This document shows, piece by piece, positions 1 through 6,015 of a stretch of 21,416 bases of DNA. The stretch comes from JANQUM01 sp047630355 (GTDB lineage Bacteria > Bacteroidota > Bacteroidia > Cytophagales > Spirosomataceae). Within the stretch, counting starts at the first letter, position 1; the number at the start of each line of letters is the position of its first letter. The stretch lies in contig JBLHXN010000060.1 of the NCBI GenBank assembly GCA_047630355.1, forward strand, positions 1-21,416, in the 5' to 3' direction. The position numbers were made by a program, and so were the translations under genes. Under the pieces are notes generated by a model, which saw only the letters and a program-made list of their open reading frames with translations, did no database searches and was not told the origin of the DNA.

Positions 1-690
1 AGCATTGACCACAGTTCAATCAGCGAACGTCTGGAAAAGATGCCTATTGAGTTTTTTGAGCAGGTTTACTATAGCGAAGATATCGCTCTTACGGAAGTTA
101 TTTCAGAGACAAGTTTCAAGAAAAATAACGTCCTGGTGTTTGATAGGGGGCTTTCAGGCAAACAGAAGTTAAAAAAGCTAACTTTGGATAACATCAGTTT
201 TGTGGGCAGGCTCAAAACAAACACAGCATTCCAAGAGTGTGAGTCCTTGCCTTTTACCAAGCCACAGAAGAAAGAAAGCGACACCGTGGAAATCCTCGGA
301 GACTCGTTGATCCATCGGATGGCCAATTTTCGAAAATCGATGGATGTACCTTTCAGGCTGGTCATTTGCGGGATAAAAGAAACGGGCGAGGAAATGTACC
401 TGATCACTAATATGCTCAATGTATCGGCTTTAGAAGTTGCCGACATCTATAAGCTCAGGTGGGATATTGAGCTATTTTTTAGGTTTCTAAAGCAGGATAT
501 ACACTTTGAAATGCACGTGAGCCAGATTACTACCTCAATGATTTACGTTTACAGAAGGGTAAATGAGATAGAAGGATTCAAAATAGCCAAGATGAGGTTT
601 CAGAATGAACTCATTGAAGGATTGATAGAAATCCTTGGTAAAGTCAATGAAAATCAGAACCAAACAATAGAAAATTTGGCTGCCCCATAA
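1..690 (+). CDS. IS4-family transposase, 3' part (left end outside window; probable internal deletion)
   Basis: The reading frame is open at base 1, so the N-terminal half, with the first catalytic Asp, lies outside the window. The visible part holds a VFDRGLSG segment, which fits the second Asp of the DDE triad. It also holds an exact Y-(2)-R-(3)-E-(6)-K signature (YKLRWDIELFFRFLK), the IS4-family hallmark carrying the catalytic Glu. The C-terminal tail (YVYRRVNEIEGFKIAKMRF) is typical of Bacteroidota IS4 transposases. Between the KQDIHFE segment and the SQITTSM segment I would expect roughly a dozen more residues from memory of the family, so a small in-frame deletion is likely and the enzyme may be inactive. 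Terminal inverted repeats cannot be established because the left end is missing. The family call is firm; activity is doubtful. Confidence 0.88.
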   Translation, partial: SIDHSSISERLEKMPIEFFEQVYYSEDIALTEVISETSFKKNNVLVFDRGLSGKQKLKKLTLDNISFVGRLKTNTAFQECESLPFTKPQKKESDTVEILGDSLIHRMANFRKSMDVPFRLVICGIKETGEEMYLITNMLNVSALEVADIYKLRWDIELFFRFLKQDIHFEMHVSQITTSMIYVYRRVNEIEGFKIAKMRFQNELIEGLIEILGKVNENQNQTIENLAAP

Positions 691-696
691 CCCTGC

Positions 697-723
697 CCGA
701 CACTTGTGTTGGTAACAACCGAC
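697..723. repeat. Overlapping short inverted repeats beyond the transposase stop
   Basis: Just after the transposase stop lie CCGACAC / GTGTTGG (bases 697-703 and 706-712, two-base loop, one G-T pair) and GTTGGT / ACCGAC (708-713 and 718-723, four-base loop, one T-G pair). The two share bases 708-712, so only one hairpin can form at a time. This could be the right end of the insertion sequence or a transcription stop. No partner copy is visible in the window to decide. Confidence 0.35.
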
Positions 724-741
724 AGCACTTCAACAAAAAAA

Positions 742-764
742 GCCCCTCCGCTTTCTCGAAGAGG
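742..764 (-). terminator. Second copy of the tRNA terminator, downstream of the GIY-YIG gene
   Basis: Read on the minus strand this is a GCCTCTTCG stem, a GAAA-type loop and a GGAGGGGC return arm, followed by a run of T. It is a near copy of the terminator at 1133-1162, with two substitutions. About nine base pairs, some of them G-U, still form, so it may serve as terminator for the GIY-YIG gene. It sits directly 3' of the partial tRNA copy, as the intact terminator does for the intact tRNA. Confidence 0.7.
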
Positions 765-767
765 CTT

Positions 768-819
768 GTGGACCCACCAGTCCCGATAGCTTTCGGGAGA
801 ACCTGAGACCACCTGATTA
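768..819 (-). pseudogene. Partial tRNA(CAU) copy: 3' half only, with hairpin insertion in the T-arm
   Basis: Compared with the intact tRNA at 1166-1239, this segment matches the discriminator base, the 3' acceptor strand, part of the T-arm, the variable region and the 3' strand of the anticodon stem. Similarity stops abruptly inside the anticodon loop, just 3' of the CAU anticodon. Where the intact gene has the T-loop portion ggctcg, this copy has a longer palindromic stretch (781-798). Outside that insertion only about one substitution is seen, so the duplication looks recent. It begins about six bases after the stop codon of the GIY-YIG gene. It cannot give a functional tRNA. Confidence 0.85.
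781..798. repeat. Palindrome TCCCGA-TAGCTT-TCGGGA inside the tRNA remnant
   Basis: A perfect six-base inverted repeat with a six-base spacer replaces the T-loop of the partial tRNA copy. Similar CCCGATAGCT-type palindromes seem familiar to me from Bacteroidota intergenic regions, but that is an impression and not a search result. Confidence 0.7.
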
Positions 820-823
820 ATAT

Positions 824-1132
824 TTAAGTTGATGTTTGAATTTTAATCTTGTCAACCAATTCTTCGTATTTCCTTAGATTACGAATGTACTTAGAACTTT
901 TCATCGACTTAATTTTACGTTCGAGCCTAAGAGCGTGAGCGTAATCTTCCGTTTCTATTATCAAGAATGTCTCCCAATCGCTGACCTGAGAAGTAAAACT
1001 TTTACCCGAATAATGTCCTGAATTATGCTTTACAAGCCGCTCATTAACTGACTCGTGCGTCGCTCCAACATAAAATTTATCAAGGCTTTCAGACCATAAA
1101 ATATAACAAGCGTTCATAACTACTTTTGTCAT
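824..1132 (-). CDS. Small GIY-YIG nuclease family protein
   Basis: This is a 102-residue single-domain protein of the UvrC N-terminal/YhbQ-like GIY-YIG fold. Visible motifs are ACYIL near the start (the GIY position), FYVG (the YIG position), an Arg in the NERLVKHN helix, and a conserved Glu in LERKIKSMKSS. The catalytic residues expected of the family are therefore present. The start is chosen at the ATG abutting the T-run of the tRNA terminator; a second ATG lies five codons later. The frame stays open upstream through the terminator and the tRNA 3' end to a GTG at 1174, but those codons are tRNA sequence and unlikely to be coding. Intact tRNA plus terminator lies immediately upstream, and a partial tRNA 3' half plus terminator lies immediately downstream. 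The in vivo role of this single-domain family is poorly known; DNA repair, homing or housekeeping nuclease roles are all possible. Confidence 0.85.
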   Translation of the reverse strand: MTKVVMNACYILWSESLDKFYVGATHESVNERLVKHNSGHYSGKSFTSQVSDWETFLIIETEDYAHALRLERKIKSMKSSKYIRNLRKYEELVDKIKIQTST

Positions 1133-1162
1133 AAAAAAGCCTCTCCGATTTCTCGAAGAGGC
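1133..1162 (-). terminator. Intrinsic terminator of the tRNA gene
   Basis: On the minus strand the stem GCCTCTTCGA, loop GAAA and return arm TCGGAGAGGC pair over ten positions with one G-U, followed by six T. It lies three bases beyond the tRNA discriminator. The ATG of the GIY-YIG gene begins directly after the T-run, so this signal separates tRNA transcription from the nuclease gene, or allows read-through into it. Confidence 0.9.
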
Positions 1163-1165
1163 TTG

Positions 1166-1239
1166 TGGACCCACCAGGGCTCGAACCTGGGACCACCTGA
1201 TTATGAGTCAGGTGCTCTAACCAACTGAGCTATAGGTCC
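1166..1239 (-). tRNA. tRNA-Met (anticodon CAU; elongator type)
   Basis: A complete cloverleaf can be drawn: acceptor GGACCTA/TGGGTCC with discriminator A, D-arm GCTC/GAGC with loop AGTTGGTTA, anticodon stem CCTGA/TCAGG with loop CTCATAA, a five-base variable region, and T-arm CCAGG/CCTGG with loop TTCGAGC. The length is 74 bases and CCA is not encoded. The G1-C72 pair argues against an initiator tRNA. A CAU anticodon could also belong to tRNA-Ile2 (lysidine modified), which I cannot exclude by eye. Confidence 0.95.
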
Positions 1240-1258
1240 AATATCCTTATTTTCCAAA

Positions 1259-1317
1259 CCTGAATGTGATTCAGGTGCTCTAACCTATCGACAAACGTTT
1301 TGTGAGCTATAGGTTCA
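1259..1317 (-). pseudogene. Degenerate tRNA copy (5' half) with D-loop insertion
   Basis: On the minus strand this matches the intact tRNA at the 5' acceptor strand (ACCTATAGCTCA), the GGTTAGAGCACCTGA segment and the 3' anticodon-stem strand TCAGG. The anticodon stem is perfect and still encloses a seven-base loop (ATCACAT). There is no variable region, T-arm or 3' acceptor strand afterwards. In the D-loop a stretch with the imperfect palindrome ACAAA-CGT-TTTGT replaces the few bases before GGTT. It cannot fold as a tRNA, so the apparent CAC anticodon is meaningless. Confidence 0.75.
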
Positions 1318-1339
1318 AAATTTTTATTTAAAACACTCA

Positions 1340-1398
1340 CCTGATTTGTGTAGAGAACTCGACACAACCGCCGAACGCTTTGGCAGCTATAGGTACAA
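1340..1398 (-). pseudogene. More decayed tRNA copy (5' half) with D-loop insertion
   Basis: On the minus strand the segment TACCTATAGCT and a later ATCAGG match the intact tRNA, and a GGTTG trace of the D-loop remains. Directly before this trace sits a hairpin-forming insertion (GCCAAAGCGTTCGGC). This is the same position at which the neighbouring copy at 1259-1317 carries its own insertion. A second inverted repeat, TTGTGT / ACACAA, flanks the former anticodon arm. This is the most diverged of the copies and the call is by analogy with the better preserved one. Confidence 0.6.
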
Positions 1399-1562
1399 GA
1401 TATTCAAATGCCCATTTAGTCTCGAAAATATTCCAACTCAACTAATTCAGCTTAGGTTTGAAGCCTTTACCGTTTTTGGGAATGCAAAATTAAGTCGAAA
1501 TTTGAATTAAAAAAATACTTATTGATACTTTTTTGGATATTTGTGTTGGCAAGTGATTTTAG

Positions 1563-2789
1563 ATGAACAAAAGAAAAATAATTAATGACCCGGTTTACGG
1601 GTTTATAAGCATTCCAACCGAGTTAATATTCGAGTTGATATCACACCCATATTTTCAACGCCTACGTAGAATCAGGCAGCTGGGATTAGCGGAGTTCGTT
1701 TACACGGGTGCTACTCATTCCAGATTTCAGCACGCTCTCGGTGCCATGTATCTGATGGGACAAGCAATGGATGTTTTGCGGGGCAAAGGGGTTGAAATCA
1801 GTAACACGGAAAAAGAATCTGCCCAAATAGCTATACTACTGCATGATTTAGGGCACGGTCCTTTCTCGCACGTTTTAGAACATTCAATTTTACCAAATGT
1901 ATCGCACGAAGAGATTTCTCTGGCGTTAATGGTTAAGTTGAATGAAATTTTCAATAACTCTTTAACAACCGCTATTGAAATGTTCAAAGGTTCGTACTCC
2001 CGACCTTTCTTCAATCAATTAATTTCCAGCCAACTCGATATTGACCGTCTTGACTACTTGCACAGAGATTCGTTCTTTACCGGAGTGGTAGAAGGTACAA
2101 TTGGCGTTGAGCGTATTATCAAGATGATGTGCGTTGTTGACAATCAACTCGCCATTGAAGATAAGGGCATTTTGAGCATTGATAATTTCCTTAATGCCCG
2201 GAGAATTATGTATTGGCAGGTTTACCTGCACAAAACTTCTATTGCCGCCGAGGTGATGCTAAAGGGTATGATTGATCTCGTCAAAAAAGATGCTGATGTC
2301 AGTATGCCAAACGGCTGTAGCGATACACTGAACGAGTTGTTTAATATAGACCTGAACGAGAGTCCGCTCCAATCCGAAAAGTTTATAAACTTATTTACTT
2401 CATTGGATGATGTAGATATGTGGTCATCCATTAAAAACTGGCAACGTTCTGAAAATAGTACCCTCAGCTTCTTATCACAGTCTTTTATAAATCGAAGATT
2501 ATTTAAAATAAAATTTTATCCCAATCAGGCGGATTTAAATTTACAAAAAAAAATCAAAGTTGATGAATTAAAAAAAATCAATCTTGTTGAAGATATACAT
2601 TACTTAGTCCAAAGCGGTGAAATATCGAACAAGGCATACATCGCAGGTAATTCTACGATTAAAATAGCAATGAAAAACGGTGAAATCAGAGATATAATCA
2701 ATGCGTCTGACTTGCCTACTATTGAAGCTCTGAGTAACATTGTCAAAAAAAGTTATCTATCTTGGGTCAATCCACTATATTTGCGTTAA
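1563..2789 (+). CDS. HD-domain phosphohydrolase (dNTPase/SAMHD1-like)
   Basis: This 408-residue protein opens with DPVYGFI and QRLRRIRQLG, the classic start of the SAMHD1/YwfO-like HD family. The metal-binding set is complete: His57 (RFQHALG), His94-Asp95 (LLHDLGHGPFSH) and a distal Asp161 in LDIDRLDYLHRDS. Related enzymes hydrolyse dNTPs to the deoxynucleoside and triphosphate, but the substrate of this subgroup is not evident from sequence. No signal peptide or membrane segment is seen, so it is cytosolic. It precedes lpxD by 15 bases on the same strand, so it is probably the first gene of the lpx transcription unit. This arrangement may reflect co-transcription only, with no shared pathway. 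Confidence 0.9.
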   Translation: MNKRKIINDPVYGFISIPTELIFELISHPYFQRLRRIRQLGLAEFVYTGATHSRFQHALGAMYLMGQAMDVLRGKGVEISNTEKESAQIAILLHDLGHGPFSHVLEHSILPNVSHEEISLALMVKLNEIFNNSLTTAIEMFKGSYSRPFFNQLISSQLDIDRLDYLHRDSFFTGVVEGTIGVERIIKMMCVVDNQLAIEDKGILSIDNFLNARRIMYWQVYLHKTSIAAEVMLKGMIDLVKKDADVSMPNGCSDTLNELFNIDLNESPLQSEKFINLFTSLDDVDMWSSIKNWQRSENSTLSFLSQSFINRRLFKIKFYPNQADLNLQKKIKVDELKKINLVEDIHYLVQSGEISNKAYIAGNSTIKIAMKNGEIRDIINASDLPTIEALSNIVKKSYLSWVNPLYLR

Positions 2790-2804
2790 CATACGATGCC
2801 ATAA

Positions 2805-3845
2805 ATGCAATTTACCGTCAAACAAATCGCGGAATATATCAATGGAGACGTTGAGGGCGATGAAGATAAAATCATAAATCAATTCAATAAAATTGAGGAA
2901 GGAAAACCTAACGGAATTTCATTTTTGGCTAATCCTAAATATGAAAGTTACCTTTATGAGACTGACTCTACGGCAGTTGTAGTTAATAAAAGCTTCAAGC
3001 CGAAAACTTCGCACCGGACTACTCTAATAAAAGTTGACGATGCGTATTCAGCATTCTCTACGCTATTAAAATTGTACGAGAGTATTGGTAATCAGAAGGT
3101 TGGTGAAGTAGCAAAAAGTGCCGTAGTTTCGCAAACTGCTCGCATTGGCAAGAACGCTTCTATCGGGGCGAATTCGTTTATAGGCGAAGGAGTTGAAATT
3201 GCCAATGACGTACAAATTGGATCGAACGTGAGTATTGAGTCTAATGTAAAAATTGGAACCGGTACTCAGATTCACGCAAACGTCAGCATATATGCCAACA
3301 CAGAAATTGGTAGTAATTGTATTGTGAAGAGTGGAGCAGTTATTGGTAGTGGCGGCTTCGGCTTTGCCCCGAATACTCTCGGAACTTACGACTCCGTACC
3401 CCAAATAGGCAACGTCATCATCAAAGACGACGTAAGTATAGGAGCAAATACATGTATTGACCGCGGAACAATGGGTTCTACGGTGATTGGTGAAGGAGTT
3501 AAAATTGATAACATGGTTCAGATAGCTCACAACGTGAATATTGGAAATCATACAGTTATTGCCGCACAGACTGGCATTTCTGGTTCGGCTAAAATAGGAA
3601 AACATTGTATCGTTGGTGGTCAAGTCGGTTTCGCGGGGCACATTACGGTCGCAAACTATACCACAATCGGGGCAAAAGCCGGAGTGATTAGTTCAGTTCT
3701 CTCAGAACGAACCACCATCGGCGGGAATCCGGCATTCCACGTAAAAGATTACCTTCGGTCGAGCGTATTTTTTCAGAAATTACCTCAGTTTGAAAAAAGA
3801 ATTACAACTTTAGAAAAAGATAAAAGAACGTTCAATGAGCGATAA
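2805..3845 (+). CDS. lpxD: UDP-3-O-acylglucosamine N-acyltransferase LpxD
   Basis: LpxD adds the second hydroxyacyl chain, at N-2, to UDP-3-O-acyl-glucosamine in lipid A synthesis, taking it from acyl-ACP. The 346-residue length is normal. The N-terminal ~100 residues form the uridine-binding domain (start MQFTVKQIAEYI). Residues ~105-310 are hexapeptide repeats of the left-handed beta-helix type ([LIV]-G-x-x-x-x). The presumed catalytic His is His242 in NMVQIAHNV, matching the E. coli position in a conserved motif. The C-terminal helix contains FFQKLPQ. The 3' end overlaps lpxC-fabZ by 11 bases, which indicates translational coupling. Confidence 0.97.
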   Translation: MQFTVKQIAEYINGDVEGDEDKIINQFNKIEEGKPNGISFLANPKYESYLYETDSTAVVVNKSFKPKTSHRTTLIKVDDAYSAFSTLLKLYESIGNQKVGEVAKSAVVSQTARIGKNASIGANSFIGEGVEIANDVQIGSNVSIESNVKIGTGTQIHANVSIYANTEIGSNCIVKSGAVIGSGGFGFAPNTLGTYDSVPQIGNVIIKDDVSIGANTCIDRGTMGSTVIGEGVKIDNMVQIAHNVNIGNHTVIAAQTGISGSAKIGKHCIVGGQVGFAGHITVANYTTIGAKAGVISSVLSERTTIGGNPAFHVKDYLRSSVFFQKLPQFEKRITTLEKDKRTFNER

Positions 3846-5223
3846 ACAACGCACATTAAAAGAAAAAATCAGCTTTTCGGGAATAGGCCTGCACACAGGT
3901 GCGATGGTAAACATGACCATTCACCCCGCCCCCGTAAACCATTGGTTTGTATTTAAGCGAATAGATGTTGAAGGCAGTCCGATTGTCAAGGCGGATGTAA
4001 ACAATGTAGTCGACACATCTCGTGGCACGGTCTTGCAACAAAACGGGGTTCGGGTTCACACAACCGAACACATTTTGTCCGCTTTGGTTGGAATGGGAAT
4101 TGACAATGCCCTAATTGAACTTGATGGACCCGAGATTCCTATCTTAGACGGAAGTGCACAGAAATTTGTTGCTGAAATCGAAAAGGTAGGTGTTGTAGAG
4201 CAGAATCTCAATAAAAACTACTTTGTGGTTGAAGGGGCAATCGAGTATTCAAGCGAAGAAAAAAATGTCGAGTTAGCGGCTTTGCCTTTCAACGATTATC
4301 GGTTAACGGTAATGGTTGATTATAACTCTAAAGTAATCGCGAGTCAACATGCAATCCTGCACAACCTTGATAACTATAAAGAAAAGATTTCGCCTTGCAG
4401 AACCTTTGTTTTTGTTCACGAAATTGAACAGCTTTTCAAAAACGGCCTGATAAAAGGCGGTGATTTGAATAATGCCATCGTTATTTCGGAAGACGGTGTT
4501 GACGAAGAACGAGCGGCCTACCTTTCTAATTTATTGAATAAAGATAATATTCAGGTCAGCGAACCCGGAATACTCAATCAGGAGCCGTTGAAATTCAATA
4601 ATGAGCCGGCAAGGCACAAATTATTAGATTTAATTGGAGATTTAGCCTTGGTGGGAAGACCTCTCAAAGCACACATTTTGGCGGCGAGGCCAGGTCATAG
4701 TGCCAACGTTGAACTCGCGAAAGCCATAAAGAAAACAATTGAGCAAAGTAATGAGGATTTACCTCAATATGATGTTGAAGCAGAACCAGTCTTTAAAGTT
4801 ACGGATATTGCCAAGTTTTTGCCACACCGCTATCCTTTCCAATTGGTAGATAAAATCGTTTCGTTGGATGGGACCTCCGTTGTTGGAATAAAAAATGTTA
4901 CCATGAACGAACCTCAGTTCACCGGTCACTTCCCTGATAATCCGGTTTTTCCGGGTGTTTTATTATTGGAAGCAATTGCCCAAACGGGAGGTGTTCTTGT
5001 GTTAACTTCTACTGGTGAACCCGAAAAGTACTGGCCTTATCTGGTAGGTATTGATAACAGTAGATTCTATAAAAATATAGTCCCAGGAGATACTCTTGTG
5101 ATGAAATGTACTCTTTCTGCCCCCATAAGAATGGGAGTTGCAAAAATGCACGGTGATGCGTACGTGGGCAAAAAGCGGGTCTGCTCGGTTGATATGATTG
5201 CCCGCTTGGTAAAGAAATCTTAA
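3835..5223 (+). CDS. lpxC-fabZ: Bifunctional UDP-3-O-acyl-N-acetylglucosamine deacetylase / 3-hydroxyacyl-ACP dehydratase (LpxC-FabZ)
   Basis: This 462-residue fusion joins the committed, zinc-dependent deacetylase of lipid A synthesis with the fatty-acid dehydratase. In the LpxC part (about 1-305) the HTTEH motif gives Glu78 and His79, HKLLD gives His261, Lys262 and Asp265, and GHSAN gives His288. Together these are the zinc ligands and catalytic residues known for the family. In the FabZ part (about 320-462) LPHRYPF is followed by GHFPDNPVFPG with catalytic His365 and by LLEAIAQ with Glu379. Fusion of the two is an established Bacteroidota trait: both act on hydroxyacyl chains and may compete for or balance the same pool. 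The gene overlaps lpxD by 11 bases and is followed by lpxA after three bases. Confidence 0.97.
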   Translation: MSDKQRTLKEKISFSGIGLHTGAMVNMTIHPAPVNHWFVFKRIDVEGSPIVKADVNNVVDTSRGTVLQQNGVRVHTTEHILSALVGMGIDNALIELDGPEIPILDGSAQKFVAEIEKVGVVEQNLNKNYFVVEGAIEYSSEEKNVELAALPFNDYRLTVMVDYNSKVIASQHAILHNLDNYKEKISPCRTFVFVHEIEQLFKNGLIKGGDLNNAIVISEDGVDEERAAYLSNLLNKDNIQVSEPGILNQEPLKFNNEPARHKLLDLIGDLALVGRPLKAHILAARPGHSANVELAKAIKKTIEQSNEDLPQYDVEAEPVFKVTDIAKFLPHRYPFQLVDKIVSLDGTSVVGIKNVTMNEPQFTGHFPDNPVFPGVLLLEAIAQTGGVLVLTSTGEPEKYWPYLVGIDNSRFYKNIVPGDTLVMKCTLSAPIRMGVAKMHGDAYVGKKRVCSVDMIARLVKKS

Positions 5224-5226
5224 TAT

Positions 5227-6015
5227 ATGCAAAAGTTGAATTACATAAATGAAGGAGCCAAAATTGCCGATAATGTTCATGTCGATTATTTCACCGTAAT
5301 CCACGAAGACGTGGAAATTGGCGAGGGTACTTGGATTGGTTCGAACGTAACGATTTATCCGGGGGCAAGAATTGGGAAGAACTGTAAAATTTTCCCCGGT
5401 GCTGTTATCTCGGCAACTCCGCAAGATTTGAAATTTGACGGCGAATACACTACCGTTGAAATTGGCGACAATTGCACCATTCGGGAATGCGTTACGATTA
5501 ACAGAGGAACTACCGATAAACAGCGAACGGTTATCGGCAAAAACTGTCTGATTATGGCATATTGTCACGTCGCCCACGATTGCATATTGGGCGACAACGT
5601 TATCTTAGCCAACTCTGTACAACTCGCTGGACATGTCGAATTAGGGGAACATGCCTTTATCGGTGGAACTTCAGCAGTGCATCAGTTCGTAAAAATCGGA
5701 GAACACGTCATGATTGGTGGAGGCTCTTTAGTCAGAAAAGATGTGCCTCCGTTCGTCACAGCAGCTCGCGAGCCGTTGTCCTACATCGGACTTAATACGC
5801 TTGGTCTGAGAAGACGCGGATTCAGTAACGAACGCATTCAGACTATTCAAGAAATATATCGTCACCTTTTTCTCTCCGGCAAGAATTTCAGTGAGGGAAT
5901 AGAAATCGTAAAAAATAAAGTAAAAGATAGTATCGATCGTGAGAATATCCTCAATTTCTTTGTCCACTCAAAACGTGGAATAATTAAAAAGGGGAATGGC
6001 GAAAACATCGAATGA
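5227..6015 (+). CDS. lpxA: Acyl-[ACP]--UDP-N-acetylglucosamine O-acyltransferase LpxA
   Basis: LpxA carries out the first step of lipid A synthesis, transferring a 3-hydroxyacyl chain from ACP to UDP-GlcNAc. The 262-residue length matches the family. Hexapeptide repeats run from about residue 10 to 190. The PQDLKF motif lies near 65 and the catalytic His117 sits in the CHVAHDC motif. The C-terminal part is the helical domain (NTLGLRRRGFS onward). It lies three bases after lpxC-fabZ and its end overlaps the following ABC ATPase gene by 20 bases. With lpxD and lpxC-fabZ it supplies the first three committed reactions in one operon. Confidence 0.97.
   Translation: MQKLNYINEGAKIADNVHVDYFTVIHEDVEIGEGTWIGSNVTIYPGARIGKNCKIFPGAVISATPQDLKFDGEYTTVEIGDNCTIRECVTINRGTTDKQRTVIGKNCLIMAYCHVAHDCILGDNVILANSVQLAGHVELGEHAFIGGTSAVHQFVKIGEHVMIGGGSLVRKDVPPFVTAAREPLSYIGLNTLGLRRRGFSNERIQTIQEIYRHLFLSGKNFSEGIEIVKNKVKDSIDRENILNFFVHSKRGIIKKGNGENIE

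Larger units (their letters stand above)
1240..1562. other. Gene-free stretch holding two degraded tRNA copies
   Basis: There is no convincing reading frame in this stretch between the tRNA and the HD-domain gene. The first half carries two degenerate 5'-half tRNA copies, listed separately. The last ~160 bases are AT-rich and should hold the promoter of the HD/lpx transcription unit. A TATTTG element near 1538-1543 resembles the Bacteroidota -7 box, but I see no well-spaced TTG for it, so no promoter is called. Confidence 0.6.

Noticed and set aside
1259..1275. Possible functional tRNA-Val (anticodon CAC)
   Set aside because: The anticodon arm is intact but there is no T-arm, variable region or 3' acceptor strand, and the D-loop is interrupted. 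It is a tRNA remnant.
1501..1562. Promoter for the HD/lpx unit
   Set aside because: A TATTTG element is present near 1538-1543, but no TTG lies at the expected 17-23 base spacing, so I do not call it.
3066..3641. 191-codon open frame on the minus strand inside lpxD
   Set aside because: It is the antisense shadow of the hexapeptide-repeat gene; its product is rich in Asn, Cys and Thr with no recognisable domain, while lpxD on the other strand is certain.
2900..3720. Repeated short units in lpxD (and lpxA) suggesting a tandem repeat or CRISPR
   Set aside because: The periodicity is the 18-base coding pattern of the hexapeptide beta-helix; there are no identical repeats with unique spacers. 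No CRISPR array is seen in the window.
3835..5223. LpxC-FabZ fusion as a novel architecture
   Set aside because: This fusion is well known in Bacteroidota, so it is reported only as annotation.
5002..5577. 191-codon minus-strand open frame across the lpxC-fabZ / lpxA junction
   Set aside because: It lies opposite two well-supported genes and shows no motif or signal; a shadow frame.
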